Origin: Campylorhamphus procurvoides
Taxonomy: Eukaryota; Chordata; Aves; Passeriformes; Dendrocolaptidae
DNA length: 64,000 bases
Assembly: GCA_013396655.1 (NCBI GenBank)
Contig: WBMV01000441.1
Coordinates: 310,001-374,000, forward strand
Reading direction: 5' to 3'
In this document: piece after piece, positions 37,461 to 50,080 of the stretch
Layout of the letters: every line of letters begins with the position of its first letter
How positions within the stretch are numbered: the stretch's first letter is position 1
Made by a program: the position numbers and the translations under genes
Notes under the pieces: generated by a model
What the model was told of the DNA's origin: nothing
The model's database searches: none
The model's input: the letters and a program-made list of their open reading frames with translations, nothing else

Positions 37461-40400
37461 AACAAAGGGAAATGTTGCTGGCTGAGGATAAGTAAAAGCA
37501 CAGCTTGCTAATTTATTGCACAGTTCCCTAATTTATTTTGCTGTGTTTTGTGCCATTCAAAAGAGGGTGCGGAGAAATGGAGGGGTGAGAGACAAAGAAG
37601 GTGAGAAAGAGCCCTTGTTTGTTAAAATAATATCAAAGAGACAAATTCTCAGTTTTCTCCTATAATTCTGGTCCACTGCTAAGTTAAATGGTAATGAATG
37701 CATGCAGCATTGAGAAGTATTGACATATCTGATCATCTGTTGTGTATATTTAATCATACTAGCTAGGGTAATAGCCAGTTTTAAGAGCTTTTTGTTCAGT
37801 CCTTAACTATCACAACTTACATGACGTTCATGGTCAATTTTGTGAGAAACAGAAGAGGGAAGTGAAACAGTTCCTCTCTTGTTATTGTTCATGCTACATT
37901 TTTCTATGTAAGCAAGCATCTGTAGAATGCTTGAATTTTAATATTTTTCAAAGCAGATACAGACCTAAGGTCTCTGCAGTCAGGGGGAAAAAGAAAGGCA
38001 AACAAAAGCAAAATTAACATTGATTATCCTGCACACAGTGGTGCAGCTGTAGTATGAAATACAAAGAGGCTGGTACAGAAAGGACAAGTTAAAAGTAGCC
38101 TGGTATGCAGCTGTCACAATCACTGTTGCAGAAAACACTGCACTACACATACATGCCTGGATGCTGACTGCAGCCAAATTAAAAGGCTGATGGCTGTAAA
38201 GACAAATGTGGTCCTATCTCACTCATTGGAAGCTGATACAGTAACATCACCATTTCCCTAGTCGGTAACTGTGTTTCTAGATTTGCAGACTGCTAAAAAT
38301 TATGTAGAAGGAACTGAAATGACCAAGATCGTGCTGCTATCAGTAGCTTAATTTCAGGACATGAGGCATACCCAAACTAATGTGGCTTCACAGGGGCTGG
38401 ATGCTTCTGCCCCACCAATGCAAAATGGCCAGGGACCCTGAATACATAATAAATGGATAGGTTTTCCTGTTCCCTGGGTCAGTGTAGGACCACAAGTATT
38501 GTTACTGGATTGAAAGCACACCAAAAATGCAACTACAGTAAGTAAAATGTAACTACAGCAGCTGTTGCATCTTGGACATAGCAAATACCTTGACATTATA
38601 GGAGCACTATTTGCATATATCATTACAATCAAGACTGCGTAAGACCAGAGGACACCTGTTAGTTTCATGTTGGTGTCCTGCTGTTACAGAAATTTGGCAA
38701 ACACATCTGAAGACACAGAACTATCATCACCCAGAGAAAACAAACAAGTCCCATGCAAACAACAGAAGAAAAAGCAGCAGACAAAGCAATAGGTAAACTG
38801 ACCTGTTTTGAAACTCAGGAATTTTGTCTGTCTAAATCTTAAAAAACCATGTTCATTATTTACAGCATATTGCTGCTACTTATGAGGAGTTGTTCCAGAT
38901 CACTTTGCACAATATCTGAAAATCTGAACAAACCTGCAGTACACACACACAGGTTGTGTGACACTATACACATGTAAGAAGGTCCTGAAACACATACTTT
39001 CAGGAAGCTTCTCTGCGTGCTTTCACACGTTTGGTCAACAATCCTGGGAAAAGCTGAAATGACCCGTTGCACCTATACAGTGCAGCTGGTTTTACAGATG
39101 CTTAGTTGACAAGTCTGACTCATCTCCAAAGGTGCATTTGTGCATGCTGCACTTGCACAATATGATAAATTTACCTTTTTCTGGAAACACCAGATTGGCA
39201 TTCTTTGCCCTACACAACCTGTATTTATATCTTTCTGACTGGAAAATCCCCAGCTGAATACTGTGGCCTTAAAAGACAATGCCGCTATGAAACACAATTA
39301 TTGTATGAATGTTCTGTCTTTATTCCTTCAGCTTGTTTAATTTTTGAGTTTGTGTCACTATTTTTTACTTTTATTCAATATGTAGGGCTCATCCATGTGC
39401 TAAAAGACAAGCATAAAACATGAAAATGGACATTGGTGCTTGCAACAGGTGTAGTGTTTGGAGGAACTTGAGCATTTCCATTTCAAGGTGTACAGCAAAG
39501 CATAAAAAGCAAGAAAATAAAGACTTCTCTGACTAATTGCATATATGTGAATCTGATACATATGTTTTTAAACACTAATTTTACCCAGAGGCATGCATGT
39601 TCTGAGCAGCTAAATAGAAAAAAGGAAAATTTATCTTTGGTAGCTACATGCAGATTTTGTCTCTAAGAACTGATGAGTTCATTAGTATCTAACAACAATT
39701 TCTTTCCTTTATCTTTCCCAAGAGACTCCTCCCCTCCCACCAACCATCATGATACTGACCTAAACTAACTAAAAAATGCCAGTTGTGGCACTGTTTTTCA
39801 GCTTAAGAGTTAGGTTTCTGGTTTCTCATTTTGTTCCTATAGATTAGGATTTTGACTGGGTCTTCCAACTCTCTTAATATTGAACTTCAGGTACTAAAAT
39901 AAGCAGAGGCCCAGACCACAGCTCTCACCAGAAATACCTCACTGTAAGGAGACATATAGTGACCTAGAGCTTTATGTGCAGCAGCATCCTACAGGTTTCC
40001 TTATTGCCATCCCCTAAAGCTAGGGAAGAAGAAGCAAGGATCTCAGAAGCTAGCTGATGTGAATAGTTATGGTTATTATTCTGATACTGTGAGCTGAGAC
40101 AATTCAACTGTGTCTAAAAGCCCCCTTTACAATGTGTATACAGATACACAGTCACACAGTCATGATTTTATCACAGGTGAGAATGTTGTCAACCAAATTT
40201 AAGTTCTTTAAAAGCTAAAGTAAATTCCAGATATTACCATACAAAAATAAACATAATCAGCTCTGAAAAGCTGATAAAAATGAAAAGGCAATGGAGCAAA
40301 CTTATTCCAGGGTTCTTTAATAAGTCTTCCACAGGCATTTATTAAAATCATGCTGGTTATATGATTTTGAGGGAAAAGGGATTTTTAACTAGCATACTGA

Positions 40401-40949
40401 AATCATCATTGATCTTTCAAAGCTTCCACATAAAATCGAAAAACTGACTGGAAAAAAAAAAACTCAACCCAACAGAAGTAACCACTCTTTCTTTTCTACA
40501 ACACATAATGATACAGATAAGCAGTATGGTTGGGGCGGTGGCGGGGCAGGGTATACCATTTAAAACCATTCTCCTAAGATATAAATGACATGGATTGCTT
40601 ATGCATGCTAATACAAATGCTGGTTACAGAATAATGATGTCTTCCAGGAAAACAAAGCAATGCAATACAAATAAAAACTAAAAAAATCCCAGATGCATGT
40701 ATATTCAATGTAATTTTGGGAGTAGGACTCTGTTGCTTTCATTGAAGAGGAGATAAAGCTGGGAATCGGGGAAAAAATGCATTGAAAGACATCTCTGGAA
40801 GTCTGGTTTGGTTTCCAAACCCCAGTCATGGGGAGAGCTAACTTTAAAGTTAGATCAGGTTGCTCAGGGATATGTCATGTGGTTTTAGATACCTCCAAGA
40901 ACAAAGGTTCTACCTACTACCCTCTCTACATTTTCTGCCCCTTTTACAG
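37461..40949. other. AT-rich non-coding stretch
   Basis: No gene can be supported. A 55-base block at 38,483-38,537 on the plus strand has a good acceptor (TTTTCCTGTTCCCTGGGTCAG) and a perfect donor hexamer (GTAAGT) with one open frame, but it is short and may be chance. A G-rich piece, ggggcggtggcggggcaggg, lies at 40,532-40,551. The other open frames are short and unconvincing. Confidence 0.55.
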
Positions 40950-41780
40950 CATTTGATCACCCTCATCAGAAAGGATTTTCTTCCTTACATCCAAACAAAT
41001 TTCTCTGAATTTGTCTTTCTGTCTTGCATGTCCATTGCCTCTCAACTCTTTGCTGTGCACTTCCAAGTAGCCTCTGGCCCCATTTCCCCTGTAACCATCC
41101 ATACATAGCCAAATACAATAATTTCTCCTCTTTCCCTTCTTCAAAAGGACTGAGCAAACACAGCTTTCAGCTTTATCATACGCCATGCCTTCACCACTGC
41201 TAGGACACATTGTTGACTCATATTCAACTTGTTGACCAGCACGTACAGACATTTTTCTGCAAAGAAGTTTCCTAGATAGCACCAAACTTGTACTGTTGCA
41301 TGGGGTTATTCTGTCCCAGGTGCCAGACTTGCATTTGTCTTTGTTGAACTTCATGAGATTTCTGTGAGCTCAATTCTCCAGCCTCTTTTGATACTAGTGA
41401 TACTACTGACTATTCCAAATCACCTTCTTGTCCTTCATGTGTGCAGATTACTTCCAGGTGAGTTTTCTCCATATCTTTCTGCAAAATGACTTATAGTTCC
41501 CCACATCTTCATTCCTAACTTACTGAAATTAGATATATTTACTATTTTCCAATTATTTGGGACCTTGTCCTGTCACCATGAACATTTGCAGATGTTAGAA
41601 AGCAGTCTCAAGGTGACATGACCCCACTCCTTCAGGGCATTTGGATGCACTTGGTCTCATAGTCTACTATGTATGTCTGCTTTGCTTATATGGTCCTTAT
41701 GGATTGTTCCCTATCAGGGTGATACTTGATTCCTCAAAACTCATAAAGAAACCCTGGGATGAATGCTGTTTGTCTGACTT
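40950..41780 (-). mobile_element. Old CR1 LINE fragment lacking its reverse-transcriptase core
   Basis: Read on the minus strand this is CR1 ORF2. The plus strand shows its complement clearly at 41,196-41,385, including gcatggggttattctgtcccagg and tttgttgaacttcatgagat. The latter is the antisense of the conserved MKFNK segment, and the minus-strand frame there reads MKFNKDKCKSGTWDR. Right of 41,395 the sequence jumps to the earlier RT region (aatcaccttcttgtccttcatg), skipping the part that would hold the catalytic YADD. The left part (about 40,950-41,190) is the decayed 3' end. The copy is dead. Edges are approximate. Confidence 0.8.
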
Positions 41781-44700
41781 ACCAAATAGAATATCATATG
41801 ATCATATCTTATGGTATTTCATCAAAAAGAACAAAATCCCCCAGGCTGTGAGAACTGTAGCTATTTTGAAATATAAAGATGCTTCCTCCTAATGCTTCGT
41901 AAAGCACCTAAGCTCCCTAAAGGGGAAAGATTTAAAAACCTGCACTCCTCATTTCTCGTTTGCTACCTCTTGACAAGTCACTACTGAGATTTTTAGATCT
42001 TTTATATATCATCATAAGGCACTTTACTTCATGCATTTGACACCCTATGCTGCCAGGCATAGCGTCTGAATCTTGCTCTGGCTGAAGCACATACAAAACA
42101 TACAAAAAAATTTAGGTATTGCAGTATTTCATGCCATAACTTCTAAATCTCTTTTTGAATATGGGCTGTAATCCATGTTAAAAATGGAAATAAACAAACA
42201 CTGGAAGACTTCAGATCAACAGTAGAACAACAGTTGGTCTCCTCATCCTTTGGATATAGCCTTGAATTTTCCTTTTAACAAATAATTTACTTGGCTATAT
42301 TATGTATTTCATAAGTAACAGGCCTAAGCTTTATCACACCAAAAGGAAGAGTCCATGGGCCGAATATTTGGGGATGTCCACATGGCTTTATTGCACAACA
42401 GAGTTGTAAATTACAAGACTGTTAGTAGTGCCGTTTTCTTATTGGAGATAGAGTAAGTATTATTCATGTTTTGGGAAAAGCCACAAACTATTCCAGAAGG
42501 AGATATTAGCCATTATTCTTTCTCTTTTCTTTAAAAAGTCAATCAAGTATTCTGTCATCTGCATCTGTGAGATTTAGAGCAGGAAACAAACCAGGCATCC
42601 ACAGAAAGAAAAACAAACAAACAAACTCACTAATTAACAAAATCAGGGCAAAAATTGTTCACACACAACAGATCTAAATTTGGGTTACTGTATTATAGAG
42701 GTCATGCATTTTTCTTAATCGGATAATTTATGGTAATTCCTGATTTCCTGTGTATCATACAGCATCCTCTTGCAGTCATGCTACAAAGAACTCCAAAAGG
42801 AATAAACATTTTATCTTTGGTCATAAGTAGGTTAATTTTGTTTCAATTTTACATTAAAGGTTGTTCTATAGACAAAATAGGAAACAAAGCAGACCTTCCT
42901 ACCTAATTTTTATTCCATTTTAAAAAAAATTTAATTATTTCCAAAGTTACATATTGAATTATTTTCATGAATAAATGATGTTTACATAATTAAATTATAT
43001 TAAAGGAGACCTTGTGAAAACAGGAGGTTACACGGACCAATTGTAGTAAGTAGGTAAGTAAAATCAAGCTGATTTCACAGAACAAATCATGCTTATTTTT
43101 TGTCTGAAACCTCTTTATTGAGTGCAACATGTGTTGGCAGACTTGAGAACTCATCTACAAGAAAGATTGCACTTCACTGTAGAGATTCGTGGTGCCATTT
43201 ATTATCTCATGATACAACATTTTCTAATCTGTGCAGTGTCATTTTAAAAACAGGCATCACAAATTCTGGTAAAAAAAGTGTCAAAGCTTATTACCTTAGT
43301 AACTCAGTTCCCACTCAGTTGGAGATTATGGGGCTGTCAGATGTGTTGTTTGCTGGGAAAAAAAAATAAAGGTCACTGTGAATTTACCTGGATTATTTTT
43401 TCTAGAGAAATAATACTATGCCTGTTTAATAGGTACAAAACTGTTTAATGGTGTGGCAGGAAGGCCTCTCCTCATAAGGCCTAGAATCCGGTCAGAGAAT
43501 GTAAACAATGCAAGCTGTCATGCAATCTATCTGTGTTGAGCTACTGCTGGCATCAGGGTGCTGTTTTGGTGTTGAATCATGCTAAAACCAGCCCGGTTCA
43601 CCAAACTTCAAACGCACATCCTGCTTTTGAAGCAAACTTTGACAGACAAGCTAGTCACTGGCCTATAAATCTGATGCTACCAGTCCGTTGCTTTATAGCT
43701 TTTTAACTTTATTAAAGCCTAGTTCAATTTGTATATGGCAGATTCTTCTACATACTTCTGTTAAGTGCATAGAGCTTCTCCCATGAAGCATGGTTACTCC
43801 TCAGGGGTTAAGAGAACGAGAGAGATCTGTCTAGTATCTCGTACAGTGAGTTATATCAATCTCCAGTTAATGTTTGTTTCTTTTACTAGCTTTGATACAG
43901 TGCACTATACTATTTTATGCTATATTATACTCTACCAGTAGGTTTTCAGCTTTTACACCATGCAGTAAATAATTCTGATTAAGATCTTTCATCTGTTCAC
44001 TTGCCTGTTCATTTGTCATAATAAATAATTCATTTTTATAAATATATCTGATTTGCCATGATTAAAACCTGCAGGACAAAGTGATTTAATCACACCTCTA
44101 TAATTCCTTAATTTTAAACCATTGATGTAATCCAAGGTTAAGGTGGGATTCAGCAGCACCTAGGCTCCTCTATGGGAAGGAGTTTAGAAAGCAAGGGTGT
44201 CCTTTCTGCACCTTGTGACTCAACAGCAGGGTGTCTTTAATAACTTTTGTCTAAACTTTCCACTCCACCCACAACAAATAGTTACAAAATACTCTTTCAA
44301 ACAGTATCATTCACATTTCTGAAAGTAAAGTGCATTAAATAATTGAATAGGATTAAGTTGTTCTGTTCCTCACTATTTCTCTCTGATTTTTCTTCATCTA
44401 AATTTTTACCACATATGTTTAAATGAAGGAAGGAAAAATAAAAGTGCACCGGGTAATGGACATAGGCTTGTGTATGTGCATTAAAAACCATTAAAAGAAG
44501 GCTTAAATGTTATTGCAGACTTTGCACTTTATGATGTTTTAATAATAAGTCAAAAAGATGTATTTTCATATAATCTTTCCACATACTGAGTACAAGCACA
44601 AGTAGAGCTTTTCAAGAGTTAAGAGCAAAAAAAGTAGTATTTTTTAGAACACTACAATATTTATTCCAAAATAGCCTGAACTTGAGGAGGAAGGGGTGGG

Positions 44701-47700
44701 AGGGAGGCTGGTGGTGGGGAACAGGAGAGGACCAAAATATGAATAGAAGATGATAATTTTTAAATGTTCTGAATTGCAGCTTTCAAGATATTTTCAAATG
44801 CATGACCAAAAGTAAATATCTTTTTATTTTGAGAAAAGAGAACCAAAGAGCATTTCAGCTTGTCTGAGGACAATCAGCTATTAATTCAGCATGAGAAAAT
44901 GCCTCTGATTAATACAGAATCAAAAAAATCCAGTCCATATACATAAAAAGTTATATCATCTATTTGGAGTTGCTATACCTTTCAATGAGATTACAGATGT
45001 GGTATTAATGGATTACATAGTTAATAGCCTGAATACAAGTAATTTCTCTTGTGTAAATATGGCAGAAATTTTAAGTACCTACAGAGAATTACTACCACTT
45101 AGATCTCAGGATCTGCAGGGTTAGAAAGTCAAACTGACTGAGCTTTGCCCTCCATCTTGAGCCTTTCCTCCTTCATGAAACAGATGGTAAGAGAAGCTAA
45201 AGGATGTGTGCCTTTGAATTTCTCTGCTTTTGTGACCCTCATTGAATGATTCCTTTGAAGGGAGTAGTAGACAGTCTTTTCAGAGCTTGGACTGCATGAT
45301 GGCAGACCACTAGGATGCTGTGGTCCTACTCAGAAAATTTCATGTGTGCCTCTCTCTGGTGTTACAACTAGGTCCACTCCCAACTAACCGAGGTGAAATT
45401 AGTTTCTGGTTGCCCATGCTGAACAGTCACTTGTGGATGGAACAGAAATGATACCACCTGACTCCCTGCACATGCATGCCCTGCCTGGCATTCATCATAC
45501 TGCCAAAACATTTGCCCTGAGGGACTGAATGCCTCAATTCTAGCCAAGTTCTGGCCAATCACCACCTGCCAGGCTGCCTCACATAGCAAGTCAGTTTGAA
45601 TTACTCTTTCTTTCTTGTCCTCAGGGCATGGTATACATAACACAAGCATCTTGCCTTGATCTTGGATGTGATTAACTCTCTTATTCTGACACCCAGCTGA
45701 AATATAATGTAAGGACAATAAACAAGTGAGGGAGCCCAAAATCCTTGGGGATATATCTTACATGATCATAAGAATAATTTTGACATTTTCATTCTGACCA
45801 ATGCTTAATCCTTCATAATTCTTTTCTAAAAATGTATTTTAGAACAAGTTGTTTCTGTATGCCCTTTTGGACCTGAAACTCATTACTCACATTGAGCAAA
45901 ATTAGCATTTTTACTTGTGGTTAGGGGACACAGATCCATATTAGCTGCAGTATCAGGCAGCTGTGCTGGGATTTGAAAACTGGAAACAAACTCAGTTCTT
46001 AGAGCTTGGTGTGGAAAAATTTGCTTTTCCAAGCAGCTCAGAGGTATCTCAGATGTCTCTGCTCTGTCCAGAAAGCATAGCCTGGGATGCAGAGAGATGC
46101 TGCTGCTAGAGAGATAAACCCACTACATAAACCTTCTTTGTTTTCCTCACAGTTTAAGCTTCATGGAGTACCTGTTGCTCCCTACCAGACATCAGTTACT
46201 TCCTTATCCTCAAGTGTCCTGGTTTTCACTGCCATTAAGCACCCACAAATGTCAGAGAAGTCTGCAGAGTCCTGGGGAAGGAATTTCTGAAAAATTCAGA
46301 GCAAGCAGTGTAATGGAGAGGTTTCACCAGCAGATGTCAGAAAAAAGGATGCGGATAACACAACCCCTTACCAAAACCTGGAAAAGGACATTTCAGTGCT
46401 TCCTTCTCACCTCCTCCTCTCCTGGCACATACATGCATAACCACACAGAAAGAAAATCACTAAGGGAACAGTGACTTGGGATTTTTGTTTTTGTTATAGT
46501 CTTATGCAGACAAAAAGCAGAAGATCCCATACCCTGTTAAGCTTCAGGTGATTTAGGCAAGAAAAAGAGTTGTCTAAAATTTGAAGTTGCTAAACAATCT
46601 GAATAATAACAAGTTCTGTGAAGTCTGGAACTAATGAAGACTCATTTTTAATGGATTTTAACTCATGGTTGATTTAAGCTTTTCCTGTGGTGGGGAACTT
46701 CAAATCTTTGCTTTTTTCTGTAAAAAAAAAAATCCCAAGGGAGAGATTTTCAGAGAGATGCTGAAAACATCTCTCTGTGACTCTTCTCCTTTCTTCCCAG
46801 GCATCTTTTATTATTGAAATTGAATAGACTTAAGACTAGTATCTGTCTCTCAAATTTTGTTGAAATCAGATGGGGCTCCAAAATGCACAAGGCTTTCTTC
46901 TACAGAAAATCTAGCAAAAGAAACTGCAAGGAGAGCTTTATCTGTTACAGACTGAGATTAATGAGGCCATTTATTTCACAGTATAACTCTGCTAGAATTA
47001 CTTAAACACCTGAAATTTCACTAGCAATTTAAATGTTCCATTAACTATTCTGATGATTCCTCATTTTTCTACTAGATTATAAATTTATGAATATACAGAA
47101 ATGTAACTGATTGACCATCAATCTGTCCTGATGAAATCCTATTCCTTTGACAGCATGTTAGGGGGTTACCACTTCTCCCTTTTTTCTCCTTTCTTTCCAG
47201 AACAGAGAGTAGGTAGCATGAAACATCATCTTATACACCATTTCTACATCCCTCCAGCATAGCCAAATAGGCATCAATATCAGTGAGAGAAGAGCAGATT
47301 TGCCTTCTGTCATTGTCCTGTGACTTCCAACTGAAGTCACTCTGAATTTCTACAATGATCTCCGCAAGAATAAGATTAAATGCTTGGCACTTTTAATGTA
47401 AGTTTGTGCTTATTCCAGCTCTTTTTGATTGCACCTATTTTTCCTGTGCTGAACTAATGAGCTTTGCTTTATTATTCTATCACATTTTAAGCTTTGATTA
47501 GTCTAGCTCTTAAAATGTACATAAAATTAATTTGATTTTATTAGCTATTATTTAAATTATAACCCTTAAATGAATCCCTTTGTATCATGGAGCTGTTTCT
47601 GTTGCATTACAATGCTTACTTATCCTTTCTGACCTGAGATTCTATTGCATCATGAAAATATAGCAACAGATTTTAAAAATTAAACAGAATTTTTATGAAG

Positions 47701-49279
47701 CATGAATTACAGTCATGTAGACTCATCTATGTTAATCTATAATAATTATCTCTTTTGAACTATTTCTACAGAAATGGGTCAATTCTATGAAAACTTAGAA
47801 TGTAGCTAAACAGACTTTGACATTACTGAAATGTTAAATTTTATCACCTTCATATTTAAAATATCATCATTAACGGACATATTCAGAGCCATTTCAATGT
47901 CTGGCAACACAACTGTACAATTACTAATGCAGTTGTGGGAGTCATAGCTAGCAAAAGTTCTTAATGGTGCACTGCACATATGGATAAAGCATAAGCCAAT
48001 TTACTTCTTATGTAAACAAGTCTGAGAAGGATGAGGACAATTGTTCAAAGCCAAAGTCCATACACCTTATTAGTTTTCTGGAGTTAGATTTGGGTGTGTT
48101 GGTGGTGGAGGTTGATGTGTTTTGTTTTTTTAAAATAATTTAATACAATGCAATACAAGCCTTCCCTTCACCCCTCTCCACACTGGCACAGCATATGCTT
48201 ACTCAGCTCGTCTCCACTCTGACATCCCTGTCCCAGTGCAAGTTCTCTCTGTAATGGTAAGCTTGTTCTCCTTTTTCACTCTTCTCCTGTACTGTCAAGG
48301 GCAACACATACTCTCTTTACAAGGTACATACCTTTTGAGGTCAATGAGTCCATTTATGGAGACATCTGAATTCAATCATAACCACTGATGGGATATATGA
48401 AATTTTAATGTCACAGTTTAACACGATACGATATTTTTTAAGTACTTACACAGTCTTCAAATGCACATCTTTCTTATTCTAAACTCAAACCAGCTCACTT
48501 GAATTGTCTCAAGACAGTAAAAGCAGCTTTCCCACTTGCTGTTATCACCCCTCAAAGAGACAAACATGTGGATAAGAAATGGTGCAAACAGGCTTTCCAA
48601 CACAAACTGAAACTAAAGACTCTTGGGCTGTCAGAGATCAGGATGAAAATAAAAAGGGTCAAGTAAAATGTTTCTTCCCCTGTGAGTGTAACAAGTTAAA
48701 CTATTTCATCCAGTCCAAACTGATCGAAAACACACAAGTATAGTGGTTTTCTAATGTATGGAAATCCAAAACTTAAGATGCTTTCTTGAGTAAAGGCAAC
48801 ACTGAGTTATATCAAATAAATTACTGCAATTCCATAGACTGTTGGATCCTGCTAAATCTAATTGAATTTTGTGTATTTGTCCTGGGCAGACCATGGAGGA
48901 TCATACTCCAATATTCCTGCTTGAGTCAATAAAAGGTGCAAGTGACTGGGGAGGTGGAAATGCACCATCTCCTCAGAAAAAGTAATGCCACACAGGATCC
49001 TACCAAAAGGGCTAGGATGCAGAAGTCTGGATAAAGCAAGATTGAATGCATGTTTAATTCAAAGGAATCACAGCCTCATCCTCAGTTTAGTTGCTTCTAG
49101 CTTCCAGCATCTTTTCACACTGTATGTTTTCCTTTATATTCACACAAAAACCCCCAAATAGAAAGGGTGAGGAGTTTCTATGAGGCCTTGCCCTAGACAT
49201 AAGGAAAGGAGGTGGAGTTTAGCACATTAGGTAGGTGTGACCAATTATGCGTTCTATCCCATTTCGTCATTTTTAATGG
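41781..49279. other. AT-rich non-coding stretch with two possible conserved elements
   Basis: No gene can be supported. Two pieces resemble conserved non-coding elements by texture: about 43,440-43,900 (locally richer in C and G, no repeat signature) and about 47,340-48,060 (dense in TAATT and ATTA cores). The 123-codon minus frame at 45,368-45,739 is discussed under findings. A short ACAA-type repeat lies at about 42,610-42,624 and G-rich DNA at 44,693-44,719. Confidence 0.5.
44693..44719 (+). repeat. G-rich tract with quadruplex potential
   Basis: The tract has four G runs of three or more: 44,693-44,696, 44,698-44,700, 44,702-44,704 and 44,716-44,719, the last after an eleven-base loop. 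It is a marginal G-quadruplex candidate in AT-rich surroundings. Confidence 0.5.
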
Positions 49280-50080
49280 ACTGTCTCCTATAGCACAGGA
49301 GGCAGAATTTTCCTTGCCTGCATTGCAGAAGGGAATGGACAGGCCCTCTTTAAAAGCCACAGGATGGAAGCAGAAGTGTGGTCATTCTCGTTGCCCCGGC
49401 TCTAGGGAGAGATGGCCACGGCCAGGACTGCACTGCTGTTGGGGGAGCAGAGCAAGCCCACTGGCACGGCCAGCACTGCTGCCACAGTGGAGAGAAAGCC
49501 CACTCAGGACCCACCTCAGCCACTGTTGGGGGTGGCAGTCACTGCTCAACTATCGCTGCCACTGCCACCCGAGAGAGGACAGGGGCCACACTGGCCATGG
49601 CCATTTCAGGGGTGTCACCATCGCCCCCCACCACACACCCCTTCAGGGATCTTTTTTCACTTATCACGGCTGGCAGGTTTTGCTATGACTGTTACCATTT
49701 GCTGCCCTCCCCACGGAGAGACAGAGAGCCTGCAGTCTGCTACTACCTGCTGTCCTCCCACAGAAAACTGTTTGCTACATTTGCTTGTTTTGTTTTTCCC
49801 AACTGTGTGGTCTGGGGTGGATGGGGAAGCTTCTCCACCGCTTTGTCTTTGTCCTAAAGGCAGGGGGAACTGGTAACAGGTTTTTGCCTTTGTTGGTTTA
49901 AACTGTTTTCCTCTGTATCTTTGTAGTTGCAGCTATTTCCTTTAGTAAATTGTTATTTTTTACTTATATTTCTCTGTACTATTCCCTCATTATCAGAGGG
50001 GGAAGATTGAGGAAAAAAAACAAAAGGGGAGCAACTTATTTGGAGTTCTAATTCTCCAGTGGTTGTCCAAAACGACCACA
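49280..50080 (+). mobile_element. Solo LTR of a second avian endogenous-retrovirus family
   Basis: The 3' half is the diagnostic part: tttagtaaattgttatttt, then a purine-rich segment, then ggggagcaacttatttgg and attctccagtgg, ending aacgaccaca at 50,080. This order matches my memory of bird LTRs that differ from the family at 20,160 and 56,069. The 5' edge is uncertain; a TG at 49,282 is possible, but no matching target duplication was found. No gag, pol or env remnant lies beside it. The three overlapping frames of 154-159 codons at 49,212-49,876 are inside the GC-rich 5' part and are not genes. Confidence 0.6.

Noticed and set aside
36573..37462. Several long overlapping open frames on both strands of the CpG island (up to 257 codons)
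   Set aside because: Stop codons are rare in GC-rich DNA, the frames overlap on both strands, and the translations are low-complexity P/A/G/R-rich with no domain.
49212..49876. Three plus-strand frames of 154-159 codons
   Set aside because: They lie in the LTR region in all three frames at once and have no retroviral or cellular domain.
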